A DNA stretch of 64,000 bases. Origin: Amycolatopsis decaplanina DSM 44594. Lineage in GTDB: Bacteria; Actinomycetota; Actinomycetes; Mycobacteriales; Pseudonocardiaceae. Numbering within the stretch: the first letter of the stretch is position 1; each line of letters begins with the position of its first letter. Of this stretch, positions 18,754 through 27,693 are shown one piece after another. The translations under genes were made by a program, and so were the position numbers. The stretch lies in assembly GCF_000342005.1 (NCBI RefSeq), contig NZ_AOHO01000069.1, positions 158,423 through 222,422 of the forward strand, given 5' to 3'. The notes under the pieces were generated by a model. The model did no database searches, had not been told where the DNA came from, and saw only the letters and a list, made by a program, of their open reading frames with translations.

Positions 18754-18844
18754 CACCCGCCTGGTAAATTCGGCTACGCACTGTGAGCGTGACGCCGGGT
18801 ACGTTTCTTCGATCGAGAGCTCCGGCACACGAAGGAGGCTCCGA

Positions 18845-19321
18845 TTGGCGCTCCCCTATTGGACGCCGCACAACCTGCTGCCTCCGGGCCGCCATCCCGC
18901 CGATCTGGCCGATGTCTACGAGCGGCTGGTCTTCGACGCGCCGCACCAGAACGACCGTGAAATCCTGTTCAGCGCCCTGAACAGTTACCTGGGCGTCGCC
19001 CGGCGGATCATGCCGACCGGCCGCGCGTGGATCGGCGGTGCTCTGACCGCGAGGACCCCGCACGCGCCGCAAGGACTCGACGTGGTGCTGATCCCGGACG
19101 AATGGGGCGCGCTCAAACGGCTCGACGACGCGGGCCGCTCGGCGCTGTACGGGCTGCTGACGTTGCGCGGGGTCATCGTCGGCCAGCCCGCCATGTATCT
19201 CGACCAGGTCCAGCCCGTCGGCGGCATGCTCGACGGTTTCCTCTGCCGCCCCGGCGACGAGGAGATCTGGGAGGAAGTGTGGGCATCTGGTGGCAGGGGA
19301 ATTCCGGAAGTGATCTGGTGA
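18845..19321 (+). CDS. DUF6932-like (nucleotidyltransferase-fold-like) protein, function unknown
   Basis: A 158-residue protein, TTG start at 18845 placed 6 bases after a strong AAGGAGG. The pattern LLPPGRHPADLADVYERLVF, then ARRIMPTGRAWIGGALTA, then GLDVVLIPDEWG resembles the DUF6932 group, whose GSF...DID core is related to nucleotidyltransferases. Here the GS and acidic residues are only partly kept (GGALTA, GLD), so catalysis is doubtful. It overlaps the next gene by 43 bases. The family call is from memory of the pattern and is tentative. Confidence 0.7.
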   Translation: MALPYWTPHNLLPPGRHPADLADVYERLVFDAPHQNDREILFSALNSYLGVARRIMPTGRAWIGGALTARTPHAPQGLDVVLIPDEWGALKRLDDAGRSALYGLLTLRGVIVGQPAMYLDQVQPVGGMLDGFLCRPGDEEIWEEVWASGGRGIPEVIW

Positions 19322-20202
19322 GGAACGAATTCCGGCGTATCGCCGACGAGATCCCCGGCGGCACCTGGCTCGACGACCTCGCCCGCGCGTCGGCGATGGC
19401 CGCGTACGCGAAGTTCGAGCGGACGTCGCGTTCGCCGCTGCTTCGCGTGTCCGTGCTCGGCGAATCGCATCTGGACGCGTACACCTTCTCCGACATCAGC
19501 CGCGCGTTGCAGGACGCGACGGCGAAGATCGGGCACATCATCCGCAACCCGTCGGGCGAGGTGACCTTCGTCCAGCCCGCGGACCGGGAGAAGGCGCCGC
19601 TGATCCAGCGTGGCCAGGCGGGCAACGCGATCTTCTTCGGCTTCCCCGAACCGGCGCTCGACGACGCGCTCATCCACGACGGCATCGAGTCGCTGTCCGA
19701 ACGCGCGGTCAAGGAACTGTGCGACTTCCTGCCGGCCAACGGCTCCGACGACGGCGCGCTGGACGCGGTGCTGCTGCAGCGCGACACCGTCCGCAACGCG
19801 GTCAGCGACATAGTCAACGCGGTCAGCAAACACGCCGGGATCGGCATGGCGCTGACCCCGACCGCGGGCGACGAACTGACCCGCAGCATGACCACCGAGC
19901 AGGCGAGGATCCTGTCCGGGAGTCTGCGCGAGTCGCGGGAGGCCGTCGGCTACGAGACGGTCAGCGGCAGGCTGGACGGTGTCCGCACCCGGCGCCGGAT
20001 CTTCTACCTCGAACGCGAATCGGGCGGCACGATCCAGGGCGCGGTCGCGCCGGATCTGCTCGACGAGATCAAGGAGAACCTGGACCGGCCGGTGACCGCG
20101 CGGTTGCGCGTCGTGCGCACCACGACCATCGACGGCCGCCGCGGCCGCCCGGTGCACGAACTGCTGGAGATCACCCCGGAAGTCAGCCTGTTCGATCAGT
20201 GA
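19279..20202 (+). CDS. Conserved-looking protein of unknown function, coupled to upstream gene
   Basis: A 307-residue soluble protein with no signal peptide or membrane helix, helical in its middle third (RAVKELCDFLP...VNAVSKHAG) and with two basic beta-rich segments near the C-terminus (RTRRRIFYLERESGGTIQG, RLRVVRTTTIDGRRGRPVHE). I do not recognise a family. The GTG at 19279 (VGIWWQGNSGSD) has a GGGAGGA site 4 bases ahead; a GTG at 19318 overlapping the upstream TGA is a second possible start. Either start overlaps the DUF6932-like gene, so the two products are made in a coupled way and probably work together. Confidence 0.8.
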   Translation: MGIWWQGNSGSDLVRNEFRRIADEIPGGTWLDDLARASAMAAYAKFERTSRSPLLRVSVLGESHLDAYTFSDISRALQDATAKIGHIIRNPSGEVTFVQPADREKAPLIQRGQAGNAIFFGFPEPALDDALIHDGIESLSERAVKELCDFLPANGSDDGALDAVLLQRDTVRNAVSDIVNAVSKHAGIGMALTPTAGDELTRSMTTEQARILSGSLRESREAVGYETVSGRLDGVRTRRRIFYLERESGGTIQGAVAPDLLDEIKENLDRPVTARLRVVRTTTIDGRRGRPVHELLEITPEVSLFDQ

Positions 20203-20210
20203 TCGGGTTT

Positions 20211-20253
20211 CCGACATTTCGGCGGTACCACAATTCTCGTCAGAAAATGTCGG
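20211..20253 (+). terminator. Hairpin after the unknown pair
   Basis: CCGACATTT at 20211-20219 pairs with AAATGTCGG at 20245-20253 across a 25-base loop, starting 8 bases after the stop codon. Confidence 0.6.
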
Positions 20254-20364
20254 TGACCGCTTGATCATCGTTGAATAGTGACTTTTTCCGGCAGGTAACA
20301 ATTTCGGCCATTACCCCGAACGATGGGTTAACGTCTTCGGACGGAAGCCTCCGAAAGGGCATGT

Positions 20365-21015
20365 ATGCCGACCGATCCACCTCTCCCGCACCCGCCTGCC
20401 ACCCGCTACGGCCCTGGGTTCGCCGCGCACGGAACACGGCACCGCAAACCCAAGAACGGCCTGGTCATCGCAGGTTTCCTGGTCGGCGTGGCGGCACTCG
20501 GGGTCGCCTTCGTCCCGGTCGCGGGCATCGCCGCGTGGCCGCTCGCCGTAATCGGAATGACTCTTTCCGTGATCGGTTTGACCAAAATCAAGAAGGGCGA
20601 AGCGGACAAGAAGGGAATGGGGATCGCGGGGCTCGCGCTTTCGATCGCCGGACTGCTGTCCGCCGGCGGGTTACTGGTCTACACCAGTTTCTTCGCCACC
20701 GGCGAGTCGGGACTGCACATCCCGGCGGTCGCCGGCGACAAGAACACCGTCGAGTTCGTCGTCAGCGCCTCCGGCGGAGCGACCATCCGGTTCGGCTCGC
20801 TCAACGACCAGCGGACCGAGACGACCCCGGCCAGCACCGACGAATGGCGCGGCACTGCGTCCTTCAATTCGGGCGACTACCTGCTCACCGTCACCGCCGA
20901 CACCCGGAACTCGTCGGTCAGCAACCAGATCGCCTGCACGATCCTGGTCAACGGCCAGAAGGTGGCGGAGAACAAGGGCCAGACCATCGCTTTGTGCACC
21001 GCCGGCACCGGCTGA
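20365..21015 (+). CDS. DUF4190-like membrane protein with MmpS-like C-terminal domain
   Basis: A 216-residue protein: a Pro/His-rich N-terminus, two helices (GLVIAGFLVGVAALGVAFVP; AAWPLAVIGMTLSVIGLTKI) joined as in DUF4190 proteins with the KIKKGEADKKGMGIAGLALS segment, a third helix (about 92-111), then an extracellular beta-rich domain of about 100 residues with two Cys (QIACTILVNG, TIALCTAG) like MmpS-type domains. ATG 20365 follows GAAAGGG; another ATG four bases earlier is out of frame. The leader 20203-20364 is AT-richer than its surroundings. The function is unknown. Confidence 0.8.
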   Translation: MPTDPPLPHPPATRYGPGFAAHGTRHRKPKNGLVIAGFLVGVAALGVAFVPVAGIAAWPLAVIGMTLSVIGLTKIKKGEADKKGMGIAGLALSIAGLLSAGGLLVYTSFFATGESGLHIPAVAGDKNTVEFVVSASGGATIRFGSLNDQRTETTPASTDEWRGTASFNSGDYLLTVTADTRNSSVSNQIACTILVNGQKVAENKGQTIALCTAGTG

Positions 21016-21030
21016 CGCACCACGCCCCAG

Positions 21031-21094
21031 CGCGATTCGGCACCAGGTTGCGGTACTTGCGCGTGCAACCATCGCAATCCGGTGCCGAATCGCG
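21031..21094. repeat. Imperfect inverted repeat, repeat family B
   Basis: CGCGATTCGGCACCAGGTTG (from 21031) is matched by ATCGCAATCCGGTGCCGAAT ending near 21090 and CGCG, with a few mismatches and a short loop. It resembles the perfect copy at 9001-9065. It lies between the convergent ends of the 20365 gene and the SARP gene. The rest of 21095-21303 holds nothing I recognise. Confidence 0.65.
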
Positions 21095-21303
21095 AGGCGC
21101 CGCCTGGCGGCCGGCCGGTATCGCCCCCACCTCCACCGGCCGGACCGCCACGAGCCGCTCCTGGCGGCTCTTCAGACGGCCCCGGAAAGGGCCCGCCCGA
21201 GCGCCGATCACTACCGCACGCCCCTCCCCTAGGGCTCGATCGACGCTGAACGGGACCCTACGCGCGTGAGCGGCGAGGCCACTAAGAATCCGCTAAGGAT
21301 CAC

Positions 21304-24093
21304 TCACGGACGTTCGCCGAGGCCCGTGAGTTCCGCACGGACGAGTCCGGCGAGCTTCGGATTGGCGTCCGCGAGGATCTTCAGCGCGAGCCCGAACTGC
21401 TCGCGGGCACCGTCCACATCCGACGCGGCCCGCAGCACCCTGCCCAGCGTCAACCTCAGTACACCCTCCTGGAGGACGAACCGCCTGCTGATCGTCAAGT
21501 CCACGGCCTCCCAGACATACCGCTCGGCAGCCGCGAGTTCGCCGATCCTCATGCTCAATTCGGCCAGATTGTTCAGCGAGACGACGACGTAGCTTTCGTC
21601 GCCGAGGGTCCGGTCGATCTCCAGCGAGGCGACCTGGTGCCCGATCGCGTCGATGAACCGCCCGGCCCGCTTCTCGGCCTCGGCGCAGTTGTTGAGCGCC
21701 TGCCCGCGCAGTTCGAGGTCGCCGGTCCGGTCGGTCTCCTCGACCGCCCGCCGCAACGTCTTGATGGCCTCGTCGTACCGGCCGAGCAGGGTCAGCGCGG
21801 AGCCGAGGTGGATGTTCGCCGAGACCATCAGCCGGTTGTCGCCGATCGCGCTCGCGAGTTCCAGCGCGCGTTCGGCGTCGGCGAGGCATCCCTGCGGCAG
21901 CTCGAAGGTGAGCGCGATGGCGCAGCGCGAGATCAGCATCCAGCACCGGCCGAGCACGTCGCCGGACCGTTCGGCGGCCTCCAGTCCGATCTCGACCAAG
22001 CGCGTCCACTCGTCCAGCAGCGGGTACACCGCGCGATAGGTGTGCGCGACCCTCGCCAGCCGCCAGACGTCGTCGTGGCGTCCGCCGGCGCGGGCGGCTT
22101 CGAGGACTTCGAGGAGGTTCTCCCATTCGGCGGTGAACCAGTCCTGCGCTTCGTCGAAGGAACCGATCGGCGGTGTCTGCGCGTCGCTCAGCACGTCGGT
22201 GAAGTCGAGGGGGTCGACGATCCGTAGCATCTTGCGCCGGGCCCGGTCTGCGACGGCCTGGTAGAACCGCACCGAGCGTGACAGGACGTCCTCCCGCTCG
22301 GCCTCGTCGAGTTCGTTCTCCGCCAGTTCGCGGAGGAACAGGCGGACGAGGTCGTGCGGGGCGAAGGAGTCGCGGCCGGTTTCGGCGAGCAGGTTGTGCG
22401 CGGCGAGCACCCGCAGATGCCGCCGCGCCTCGGCGACGGTGATCCCGCCGATCGCGGCCGTCAGATGCGAACCGGCCGAAACGCACTGGACCACGCCGAG
22501 CCGCAGGAACGTGTTCGCGACCTCGGGCGGCAGTCCCCGGAACGAGACGTCGAACGCCGCGCGGACCCCGTCGTCCGGGCCGTCGACGTCGAGCGCGGCC
22601 AGCCTGGTCCGTTCGTTGCCGAGTTCGGCGACCAGGTCCTGCGCGGACCACTGCGCGCTGGCGGCGAGCCGGGCGCCCGCGATCCGCAGCGCGAGCGGGA
22701 GGTAACCGCAGAGCCGGGCGAGCGCGTGGTTGAGGTCGAATCCGGCGGGCCCGGCGAGTTCCTCGATCAGCCGGACGGCGTCACCGGGCGCGAGCGTGCC
22801 GAGCACCCGCAGTCTGGCGGCGTTGGACACGGCCAGCCCGTCGAGCCTGGAACGGCTGGTCACCAGCGTCATCGACCGCGAGCCGGGCGGCAGCAACGGC
22901 CGGACCTGCTCGGCCGAGCGGGCGTTGTCGAGGATCACCAGCATCCTGCGGCCGGCGATCATCGAACGGTAGAGGGCGACGCGTTCGTGGACCTGTTCCG
23001 GGACGCCCTCGGCCGGGACGCCGAGCCCGAGCAGGAACTGGGTGAGCAGGTCCGCGGGCTCGAGCGGCGGGTGATGCGGGTCGAAACCCCGCAGCGAGGC
23101 GAAAAGGATGCCGTCGGGGAAGCGGCGGACCGCGCGATGCGCCCACCACACCACCAGGCTGCTCTTGCCGATCCCGGCGGTCCCGGTGACCACGCCGACC
23201 GCGGTCTCGCCCGCTTCGGCCCGATCGGCGAGCGCGTCGAGCCAGGCCAGATCGGCCTCGCGCCCGGCGAGGTTCGGCACGGCGGGCGGCAGCTGCTGGA
23301 CGGGCGCCGCCTCGGCCTTCGGTTCGGCGACGACCTTGACCGGCAGGTCGTCGTTGAGGACGCGTTCGTGCAGCCAGCGCAGGTCCGCGCCGGGTTCGAC
23401 GCCGAGGGTGCGCAGGGTCGCCCGGGACACCGTGCGGTAGAGCTCGAGCGCGTCGCCGCGGCGCCCGGCGTGGTAGAGCGCGCGCATCAGCTGACCGGCC
23501 GTGCGTTCGGCGAGCGGGTTCGCCCGGACCAGCGGACTGAGCTCGACGATCAGTTCCGCGTGCCTGCCGAGTTCGAGGTCCGCGTCGACCCTGGCGCCGT
23601 GGACGGCGAGCCGCAGATCCTCCAGTTCGGGGGCGCGGACCGAACCCGGCACGCCGGCCAGCGCGGGCCCCTGCCACAGCGCGAGGGCCTCGGCGAGCAG
23701 TCCGGACGCCTTCTCCGGCTCTTCCGCCGAAGCCCGCTCCAGCAGCGACCGGGCGTGGTGGACGTCGATGCGGTCGGGTTCGACGGTGAGCTGATAGCCG
23801 GGCGGAGCGGTGAGGATCCGGGCGCCGCGCGGATGGTCACCCTGGATACCCCGCAGCACGCGCCGCAGGTGGGAGACGTTGCCGTGGACGATCGTGCGGG
23901 CGGTGGCGGGCGGGTCGTGACCCCAGAGCGCGTCGATGATCTCTTCGAGCGCGACGACCTTGTTGACCTTCAGCGCCAGCAGCGCGAGCAGACCGCGGAC
24001 ACCGGGACCGCCGACGGGGACCGGCCGTTCGCCGTCGAGCAGCTGCACGGGACCGAGAAGCTGGAAACGGGCAGGGGAACCGCTTTCGCCCAT
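21304..24093 (-). CDS. SARP/AfsR-type regulator: BTAD, NB-ARC ATPase and TPR domains
   Basis: A 929-residue regulator. Residues about 10-100 form an OmpR-like DNA-binding domain (FQLLGPVQLLDGERPVPVGG, ARTIVHGNVSHLRRVLRG); about 105-255 the bacterial transcriptional activation domain (RSLLERASAEEPEKASGLLA, LMRALYHAGRRGDALELYR). Next comes an STAND/NB-ARC ATPase with P-loop GTAGIGKSS near 305-315 and Walker B MLVILDNA, and finally about 300 residues of TPR-like repeats ending in LTGLGERP. AfsR-like proteins activate secondary-metabolism genes. No biosynthetic cluster adjoins it; the nearest neighbours are the ectoine genes, transcribed the same way but behind two hairpins, so the target is unknown. 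Confidence 0.92.
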   Translation of the reverse strand: MGESGSPARFQLLGPVQLLDGERPVPVGGPGVRGLLALLALKVNKVVALEEIIDALWGHDPPATARTIVHGNVSHLRRVLRGIQGDHPRGARILTAPPGYQLTVEPDRIDVHHARSLLERASAEEPEKASGLLAEALALWQGPALAGVPGSVRAPELEDLRLAVHGARVDADLELGRHAELIVELSPLVRANPLAERTAGQLMRALYHAGRRGDALELYRTVSRATLRTLGVEPGADLRWLHERVLNDDLPVKVVAEPKAEAAPVQQLPPAVPNLAGREADLAWLDALADRAEAGETAVGVVTGTAGIGKSSLVVWWAHRAVRRFPDGILFASLRGFDPHHPPLEPADLLTQFLLGLGVPAEGVPEQVHERVALYRSMIAGRRMLVILDNARSAEQVRPLLPPGSRSMTLVTSRSRLDGLAVSNAARLRVLGTLAPGDAVRLIEELAGPAGFDLNHALARLCGYLPLALRIAGARLAASAQWSAQDLVAELGNERTRLAALDVDGPDDGVRAAFDVSFRGLPPEVANTFLRLGVVQCVSAGSHLTAAIGGITVAEARRHLRVLAAHNLLAETGRDSFAPHDLVRLFLRELAENELDEAEREDVLSRSVRFYQAVADRARRKMLRIVDPLDFTDVLSDAQTPPIGSFDEAQDWFTAEWENLLEVLEAARAGGRHDDVWRLARVAHTYRAVYPLLDEWTRLVEIGLEAAERSGDVLGRCWMLISRCAIALTFELPQGCLADAERALELASAIGDNRLMVSANIHLGSALTLLGRYDEAIKTLRRAVEETDRTGDLELRGQALNNCAEAEKRAGRFIDAIGHQVASLEIDRTLGDESYVVVSLNNLAELSMRIGELAAAERYVWEAVDLTISRRFVLQEGVLRLTLGRVLRAASDVDGAREQFGLALKILADANPKLAGLVRAELTGLGERP

Positions 24094-24210
24094 GACAAGC
24101 CCCTCCCCCGATCTCCCCTTACCGGAGTAGCCAACCTACCTCGCGAAGACGTCGCCAACCAGAAGAGCCTGGGCGACGCCGCATGCCGTGAAGGCCCTCA
24201 AGCCGAAAGC

Positions 24211-24256
24211 CTCGTGAGTGGTAAGGCAGGTTAGAACCGTCCTTACCACTCACGAG
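24211..24256. repeat. 46-bp palindrome, repeat family A
   Basis: Same sequence as the 3814 copy except GGCAGG for GGACGG in the left arm, so two bases no longer pair. It lies upstream of the SARP gene and downstream of the ectoine terminator. Confidence 0.8.
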
Positions 24257-24259
24257 ATC

Positions 24260-24305
24260 AAAAAAAGGCTCCGTGCCATCAGTCCCGATCTGATGGCACG
24301 GAGCC
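24260..24305 (-). terminator. Rho-independent terminator of the ectoine operon
   Basis: A perfect 16-bp stem (GGCTCCGTGCCATCAG and its complement) with a 7-base loop, followed on the minus strand by seven T (24260-24266). It lies 175 bases beyond the ectD stop. The stretch 24306-24480 between them has an 8-base inverted pair (GTGGGCTC at 24332, GAGCCCAC at 24387) but no gene. Confidence 0.88.
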
Positions 24306-24480
24306 GGACATCGGCGTCCACGTCCGTCCGGGTGGGCTCACCCCGAGCGAAGAACCCGTTCGGTCGTCGACAACATCTACGTGAGCGAGCCCACTGGCCC
24401 CCTCCCGTGGCGACAACGTAACAGGGCGCATACCGACGGCTACAAGCGCCCCGCCACGGCCTTCACCACCTGCGGTTTCG

Positions 24481-25380
24481 TCAGCGCGACAGCGGGGTCG
24501 AGTCGCGGCCGGCGATGAACGCCGGCCGCGGTTCGATCGCGGCGAACGGCTCCCGCAAGGCGTTCTCGACGCTGTTGAACACGACGAAGATGTTCGACCT
24601 CGGGTACGGCGTGATGTTGTTCGACGAACCGTGCATCACATTCGAATCGAACCAGAGCGCGGAACCGGCCTGTCCGGTGAATTGATCGATTCCGTATTCG
24701 GCGGCGAGTTCGGTGATGTCTTCCTCGCTCGGGACACCGACCCGCTGCTCTTTCAGCGAACTCTTGTAATTGTCCTCCGGGGTTTCCCCGGCGCATTGGA
24801 CGAAGGTCCGCTGCGAACCCGGCATCACCATCAGCCCGCCGTTGAACGGGTAGTTGTCGGTGAGCGCGATGGAGCAGCTGACCGCGCGCGGCACGGGCAT
24901 GCCGTCCTCGGCGTGCCAGGTCTCGAAGTCCGAGTGCCAGTAGAACCCGGTGCCCTTGAAGCCGGGCATGTAGTTGACGCGGCTCTGGTGGACGTAGACC
25001 TCGGAGCCGAGGATCTGCCGGGCCCGGTCGAGCACACGGGGGTCGCGGACGAGCTCCGCGATCAGCTCGCTGGTCTCGTGGACGTCGAAGATGGAGCGGA
25101 CCTCACCGGTCTTCGCCTCGGTGATGACGCGCTCGTCGTCGCGGTGGTCCCCCGACGACATGCGGACGAGTTCCTGCCAGTACGTCTGGACCTCGCCAGG
25201 CGACAGCAACTGGTCGACGACGGTGTAACCACGCGTTTCGTGGTTGGCGAGCGTGGCCGCGTCCAAGGGGCCGTCGGCCTCGGTGCCCCAGACGGTGGGG
25301 TGCGTCCTGGGCAGGTGTTCGGGCTTACCCGTGATGCGGGTCGGGTAACTGTCGTCGACTCGGGTGTCGGTCAGCGTCAA
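24481..25380 (-). CDS. ectD: Ectoine hydroxylase EctD (ThpD)
   Basis: EctD is an Fe(II)/2-oxoglutarate dioxygenase that converts ectoine to 5-hydroxyectoine. The 299-residue protein shows the family signature FYWHSDFETWHAEDGMP with the iron ligands His and Asp, ESRV-like YVHQSRVNYMPGFKGTGF before it, and the distal ligand His in MHGSSNNITPYPRSN. The TTG start at 25380 follows GGAGG by 8 bases and lies 24 bases after ectC. It is the last gene of ectABCD. Presence of ectD predicts hydroxyectoine as an osmo- and desiccation protectant. Confidence 0.96.
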   Translation of the reverse strand: MTLTDTRVDDSYPTRITGKPEHLPRTHPTVWGTEADGPLDAATLANHETRGYTVVDQLLSPGEVQTYWQELVRMSSGDHRDDERVITEAKTGEVRSIFDVHETSELIAELVRDPRVLDRARQILGSEVYVHQSRVNYMPGFKGTGFYWHSDFETWHAEDGMPVPRAVSCSIALTDNYPFNGGLMVMPGSQRTFVQCAGETPEDNYKSSLKEQRVGVPSEEDITELAAEYGIDQFTGQAGSALWFDSNVMHGSSNNITPYPRSNIFVVFNSVENALREPFAAIEPRPAFIAGRDSTPLSR

Positions 25381-25404
25381 TGCGGTCGCCTCCTCGAGCG
25401 ATTT

Positions 25405-25794
25405 CTACGGTTCGGTGACGAGCGGGTACACGCCGTTTTCGTCGTGGACCTCACGGCCGGTGATGGGCGGGTTGAACACGCATACGCACTTGATCTCGGT
25501 CTTGGGCCTGACCTGGTGCTTGTCGTGGTCGTTGAGCAGGTACAACGTGCCCGGCTTCAGCTGGAAGACCTCGCCGGTCGCGGTATTCTCGAGCTCGCCT
25601 TCACCGGAGGTGATGAACACCGCTTCGATGTGGTTCGCGTACCAGAAGTCGTTGACCGTCCCGGCGTACAACGTGGTCTCGTGCACCGAGAAACCGACGC
25701 CCTCCTTGGCCAGCACGATGCGCTTGCTGCGCCAGTTCGGGGTCTTGATGTCGGCGTCGGTGTCGGTGACCTCGTCGAGAGTTCTGACAAGCAA
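25405..25794 (-). CDS. ectC: L-ectoine synthase EctC
   Basis: EctC closes the ring of N-gamma-acetyl-diaminobutyrate to ectoine. The 129-residue cupin has TPNWRSKRIVLAKEGVGFS near the start, YANHIEAVFITSGEGEL, and the cupin block LLNDHDKHQVRP. It is the usual family length. The start is TTG at 25794 (MLVRTLDEV), with AAGGAG ahead. The gap to ectB is 34 bases. Confidence 0.97.
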   Translation of the reverse strand: MLVRTLDEVTDTDADIKTPNWRSKRIVLAKEGVGFSVHETTLYAGTVNDFWYANHIEAVFITSGEGELENTATGEVFQLKPGTLYLLNDHDKHQVRPKTEIKCVCVFNPPITGREVHDENGVYPLVTEP

Positions 25795-25828
25795 GGGGAA
25801 ACTCCTTCTCGTTCTTGGTTGAGGGCGA

Positions 25829-27079
25829 TCAGTTCAGGACAGTGGCGACGGCCTCGTCGATGATCGACAGGCCCTTCGTGAGTTCGTCGTCGGTCAGCGT
25901 GAGCGGCGGAAGGACCTTCATGACCTCGCCGTCGGGGCCGGAGGTCTCCATCAGCAGCCCGCGCTCGAACGCGGCGGCGCAGACCTTGCCCGCGAGGTCG
26001 CCGTCGGCGAACTCGATGCCCCGGGCCAGGCCGCGGCCCTTCGCGAACAGGTTCGCGTCCGGATACGCCTCGACGATGCCCTGGAAGGCGGCGGCGATGC
26101 GCTCGCCCTTGGCCTTGGTGGACTTCTCCAGCTCGTCGTCGCTCCAGTAGACGCGCAGCGCCTCGGCGGCGGTGACGAACGCCGGGCTGATGCCGCGGAA
26201 GGTGCCGTTGTGCTCGCCCGGCTCCCAGACGTCGAGGTCCGGGCGGATCAGCGTCAGCGCCATCGGGATGCCGTAGCCGCCGATGGACTTCGAGAGACAG
26301 ACGATGTCGGGCTTGATGCCCGCGTCCTCGAAGCTGAAGAACGGGCCGGTGCGGCCGCAGCCCATCTGGACGTCGTCGAGGATCAGCAGGATGCCGTGCT
26401 TCTTGCACAGGTCGTCAAGCGCCTTGAGCCACTCGATACGCGCGGCGTTGATGCCGCCCTCGCCCTGCACGCCTTCGACGATGACGGCGGCGGGCTCGTT
26501 CAGGCCGCTGCCGGAGTCTTCGAGCAGCTTCTCGAAGTAGAGGAAGTCCGGGATGGAGCCGTCGAAGTAGTTGTCGTACGGCATCGGGGTGGCGTGCACC
26601 AGCGGGACACCCGCGCCGCCACGCTTCATAGAGTTGCCGGTCACCGAGAGGGCGCCCAGCGTCATCCCGTGGAAGGCGTTGGTGAAGTTGATGACCGACT
26701 CCTTGCCGGTCACCTTGCGGGCGAGCTTCAGCGCGGCCTCGACCGCGTTCGCGCCACCCGGACCGGGGAAGACGACCTTGTAGTCGAGATCGCGCGGCCG
26801 GAGGATCTTCTCCTTGAACGTCTGGAGGAAGTCGCGCTTGGCCACGGTGAACATGTCGAGCGCGTGCGTGACTCCGTCACGGGCGATGTAGTCGATCAGC
26901 GCTCGTTTCAGCGCCGGGTTGTTGTGCCCGTAGTTGAGCGCGCCGGCGCCGGCGAAGAAGTCGAGATAGGCCTTGCCGTCTTCGTCGTACAGGTAGCTCC
27001 CCTGGGCCCTGTCGAACACGACGGGCCAGCCACGGCTGTAACTGCGTACTTCGGATTCGAGTTCCTCGAAAATGCTCAT
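25829..27079 (-). CDS. ectB: Diaminobutyrate--2-oxoglutarate transaminase EctB
   Basis: EctB transfers an amino group from glutamate to aspartate semialdehyde, making diaminobutyrate. The 416-residue class III PLP aminotransferase has FFAGAGALNYGHNN, GANAVEAALKLAR, ILLILDDVQMGCGRTG, and the PLP lysine in DIVCLSKSIGGYG. I took ATG 27079 (MSIFEELESEVRSYSRGWP), the usual family start; a GTG one codon upstream is nearer the GGGAG site. Confidence 0.96.
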   Translation of the reverse strand: MSIFEELESEVRSYSRGWPVVFDRAQGSYLYDEDGKAYLDFFAGAGALNYGHNNPALKRALIDYIARDGVTHALDMFTVAKRDFLQTFKEKILRPRDLDYKVVFPGPGGANAVEAALKLARKVTGKESVINFTNAFHGMTLGALSVTGNSMKRGGAGVPLVHATPMPYDNYFDGSIPDFLYFEKLLEDSGSGLNEPAAVIVEGVQGEGGINAARIEWLKALDDLCKKHGILLILDDVQMGCGRTGPFFSFEDAGIKPDIVCLSKSIGGYGIPMALTLIRPDLDVWEPGEHNGTFRGISPAFVTAAEALRVYWSDDELEKSTKAKGERIAAAFQGIVEAYPDANLFAKGRGLARGIEFADGDLAGKVCAAAFERGLLMETSGPDGEVMKVLPPLTLTDDELTKGLSIIDEAVATVLN

Positions 27080-27117
27080 CACGTTTTCTTTCTCCCTGAG
27101 ATCCCCGGATTTACGTT

Positions 27118-27609
27118 CTATCGACTGCTGAGCGGACCGATTCGGTACAGGTCCTCCTGCTCATGCGTTCCTTCCTCGGCCGGGAAATCCGCCGCGGAGA
27201 ACAGATCCTGGCGTTCCACGGTGGTGTCCCACCGCTTGGCGAACGAGGCGAACAACCGGATCGAAGCCTCGTTGTCCGGCGTGATCGTCGTTTCGAGGTA
27301 CCGCACGCCCTGGGCGATCAGACGGCCGAACAGCTCGTCGAGCAGAGCTCCGGCCAGGCCTTTTCCTCGCTGGGACGCGTCGACCGCGACCTGCCAGACG
27401 AAGCCGGTGTCCTGCTTCCGGTACCCGATCACGAAGCCGACCGGCGTGCCGTCGACTTTCGCGACGACCGAGGTGTCGGCGAAATCGTGGCACCACAGTA
27501 AATAGGCGTAAGGCGTGTTGAGATCGAGCTTCTTCGAATCGCGGGCGATTCTCCAGAGCGCGGCACCGTCCGCCTTGGTCGGATTTTCGATCAAGTGCTT
27601 TCCGGACAT
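27118..27609 (-). CDS. ectA: Diaminobutyrate acetyltransferase EctA
   Basis: EctA acetylates diaminobutyrate from acetyl-CoA, the first committed ectoine step. The 163-residue GNAT protein has NTPYAYLLWCHDF (substrate side) and the acetyl-CoA loop VWQVAVDASQRGKGLAGALL. It is first in ectABCD; no clear ribosome site precedes the ATG, so the mRNA may be leaderless or have a short leader. The 223 bases upstream hold repeated CACGTGAC and GGTAACGG-type elements. Confidence 0.95.
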   Translation of the reverse strand: MSGKHLIENPTKADGAALWRIARDSKKLDLNTPYAYLLWCHDFADTSVVAKVDGTPVGFVIGYRKQDTGFVWQVAVDASQRGKGLAGALLDELFGRLIAQGVRYLETTITPDNEASIRLFASFAKRWDTTVERQDLFSAADFPAEEGTHEQEDLYRIGPLSSR

Positions 27610-27693
27610 GTCCGAGAAACGTACCGGAGGAATCGGGCGCGGTCAGATCAGCGCGGCGGCGGCAACGCGGCTACCTGCAACAACCCCGAAACA

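Noticed and set aside
22354..24234. A 626-codon plus-strand open frame antisense to the SARP regulator
   Set aside because: Shadow frame with repetitive acidic/Gly-rich composition and no domains.
24306..24420. A tRNA or small RNA gene between ectD and its terminator
   Set aside because: No cloverleaf with TTC-type T-arm and no promoter-like element could be drawn; kept only as a structured 3' region.
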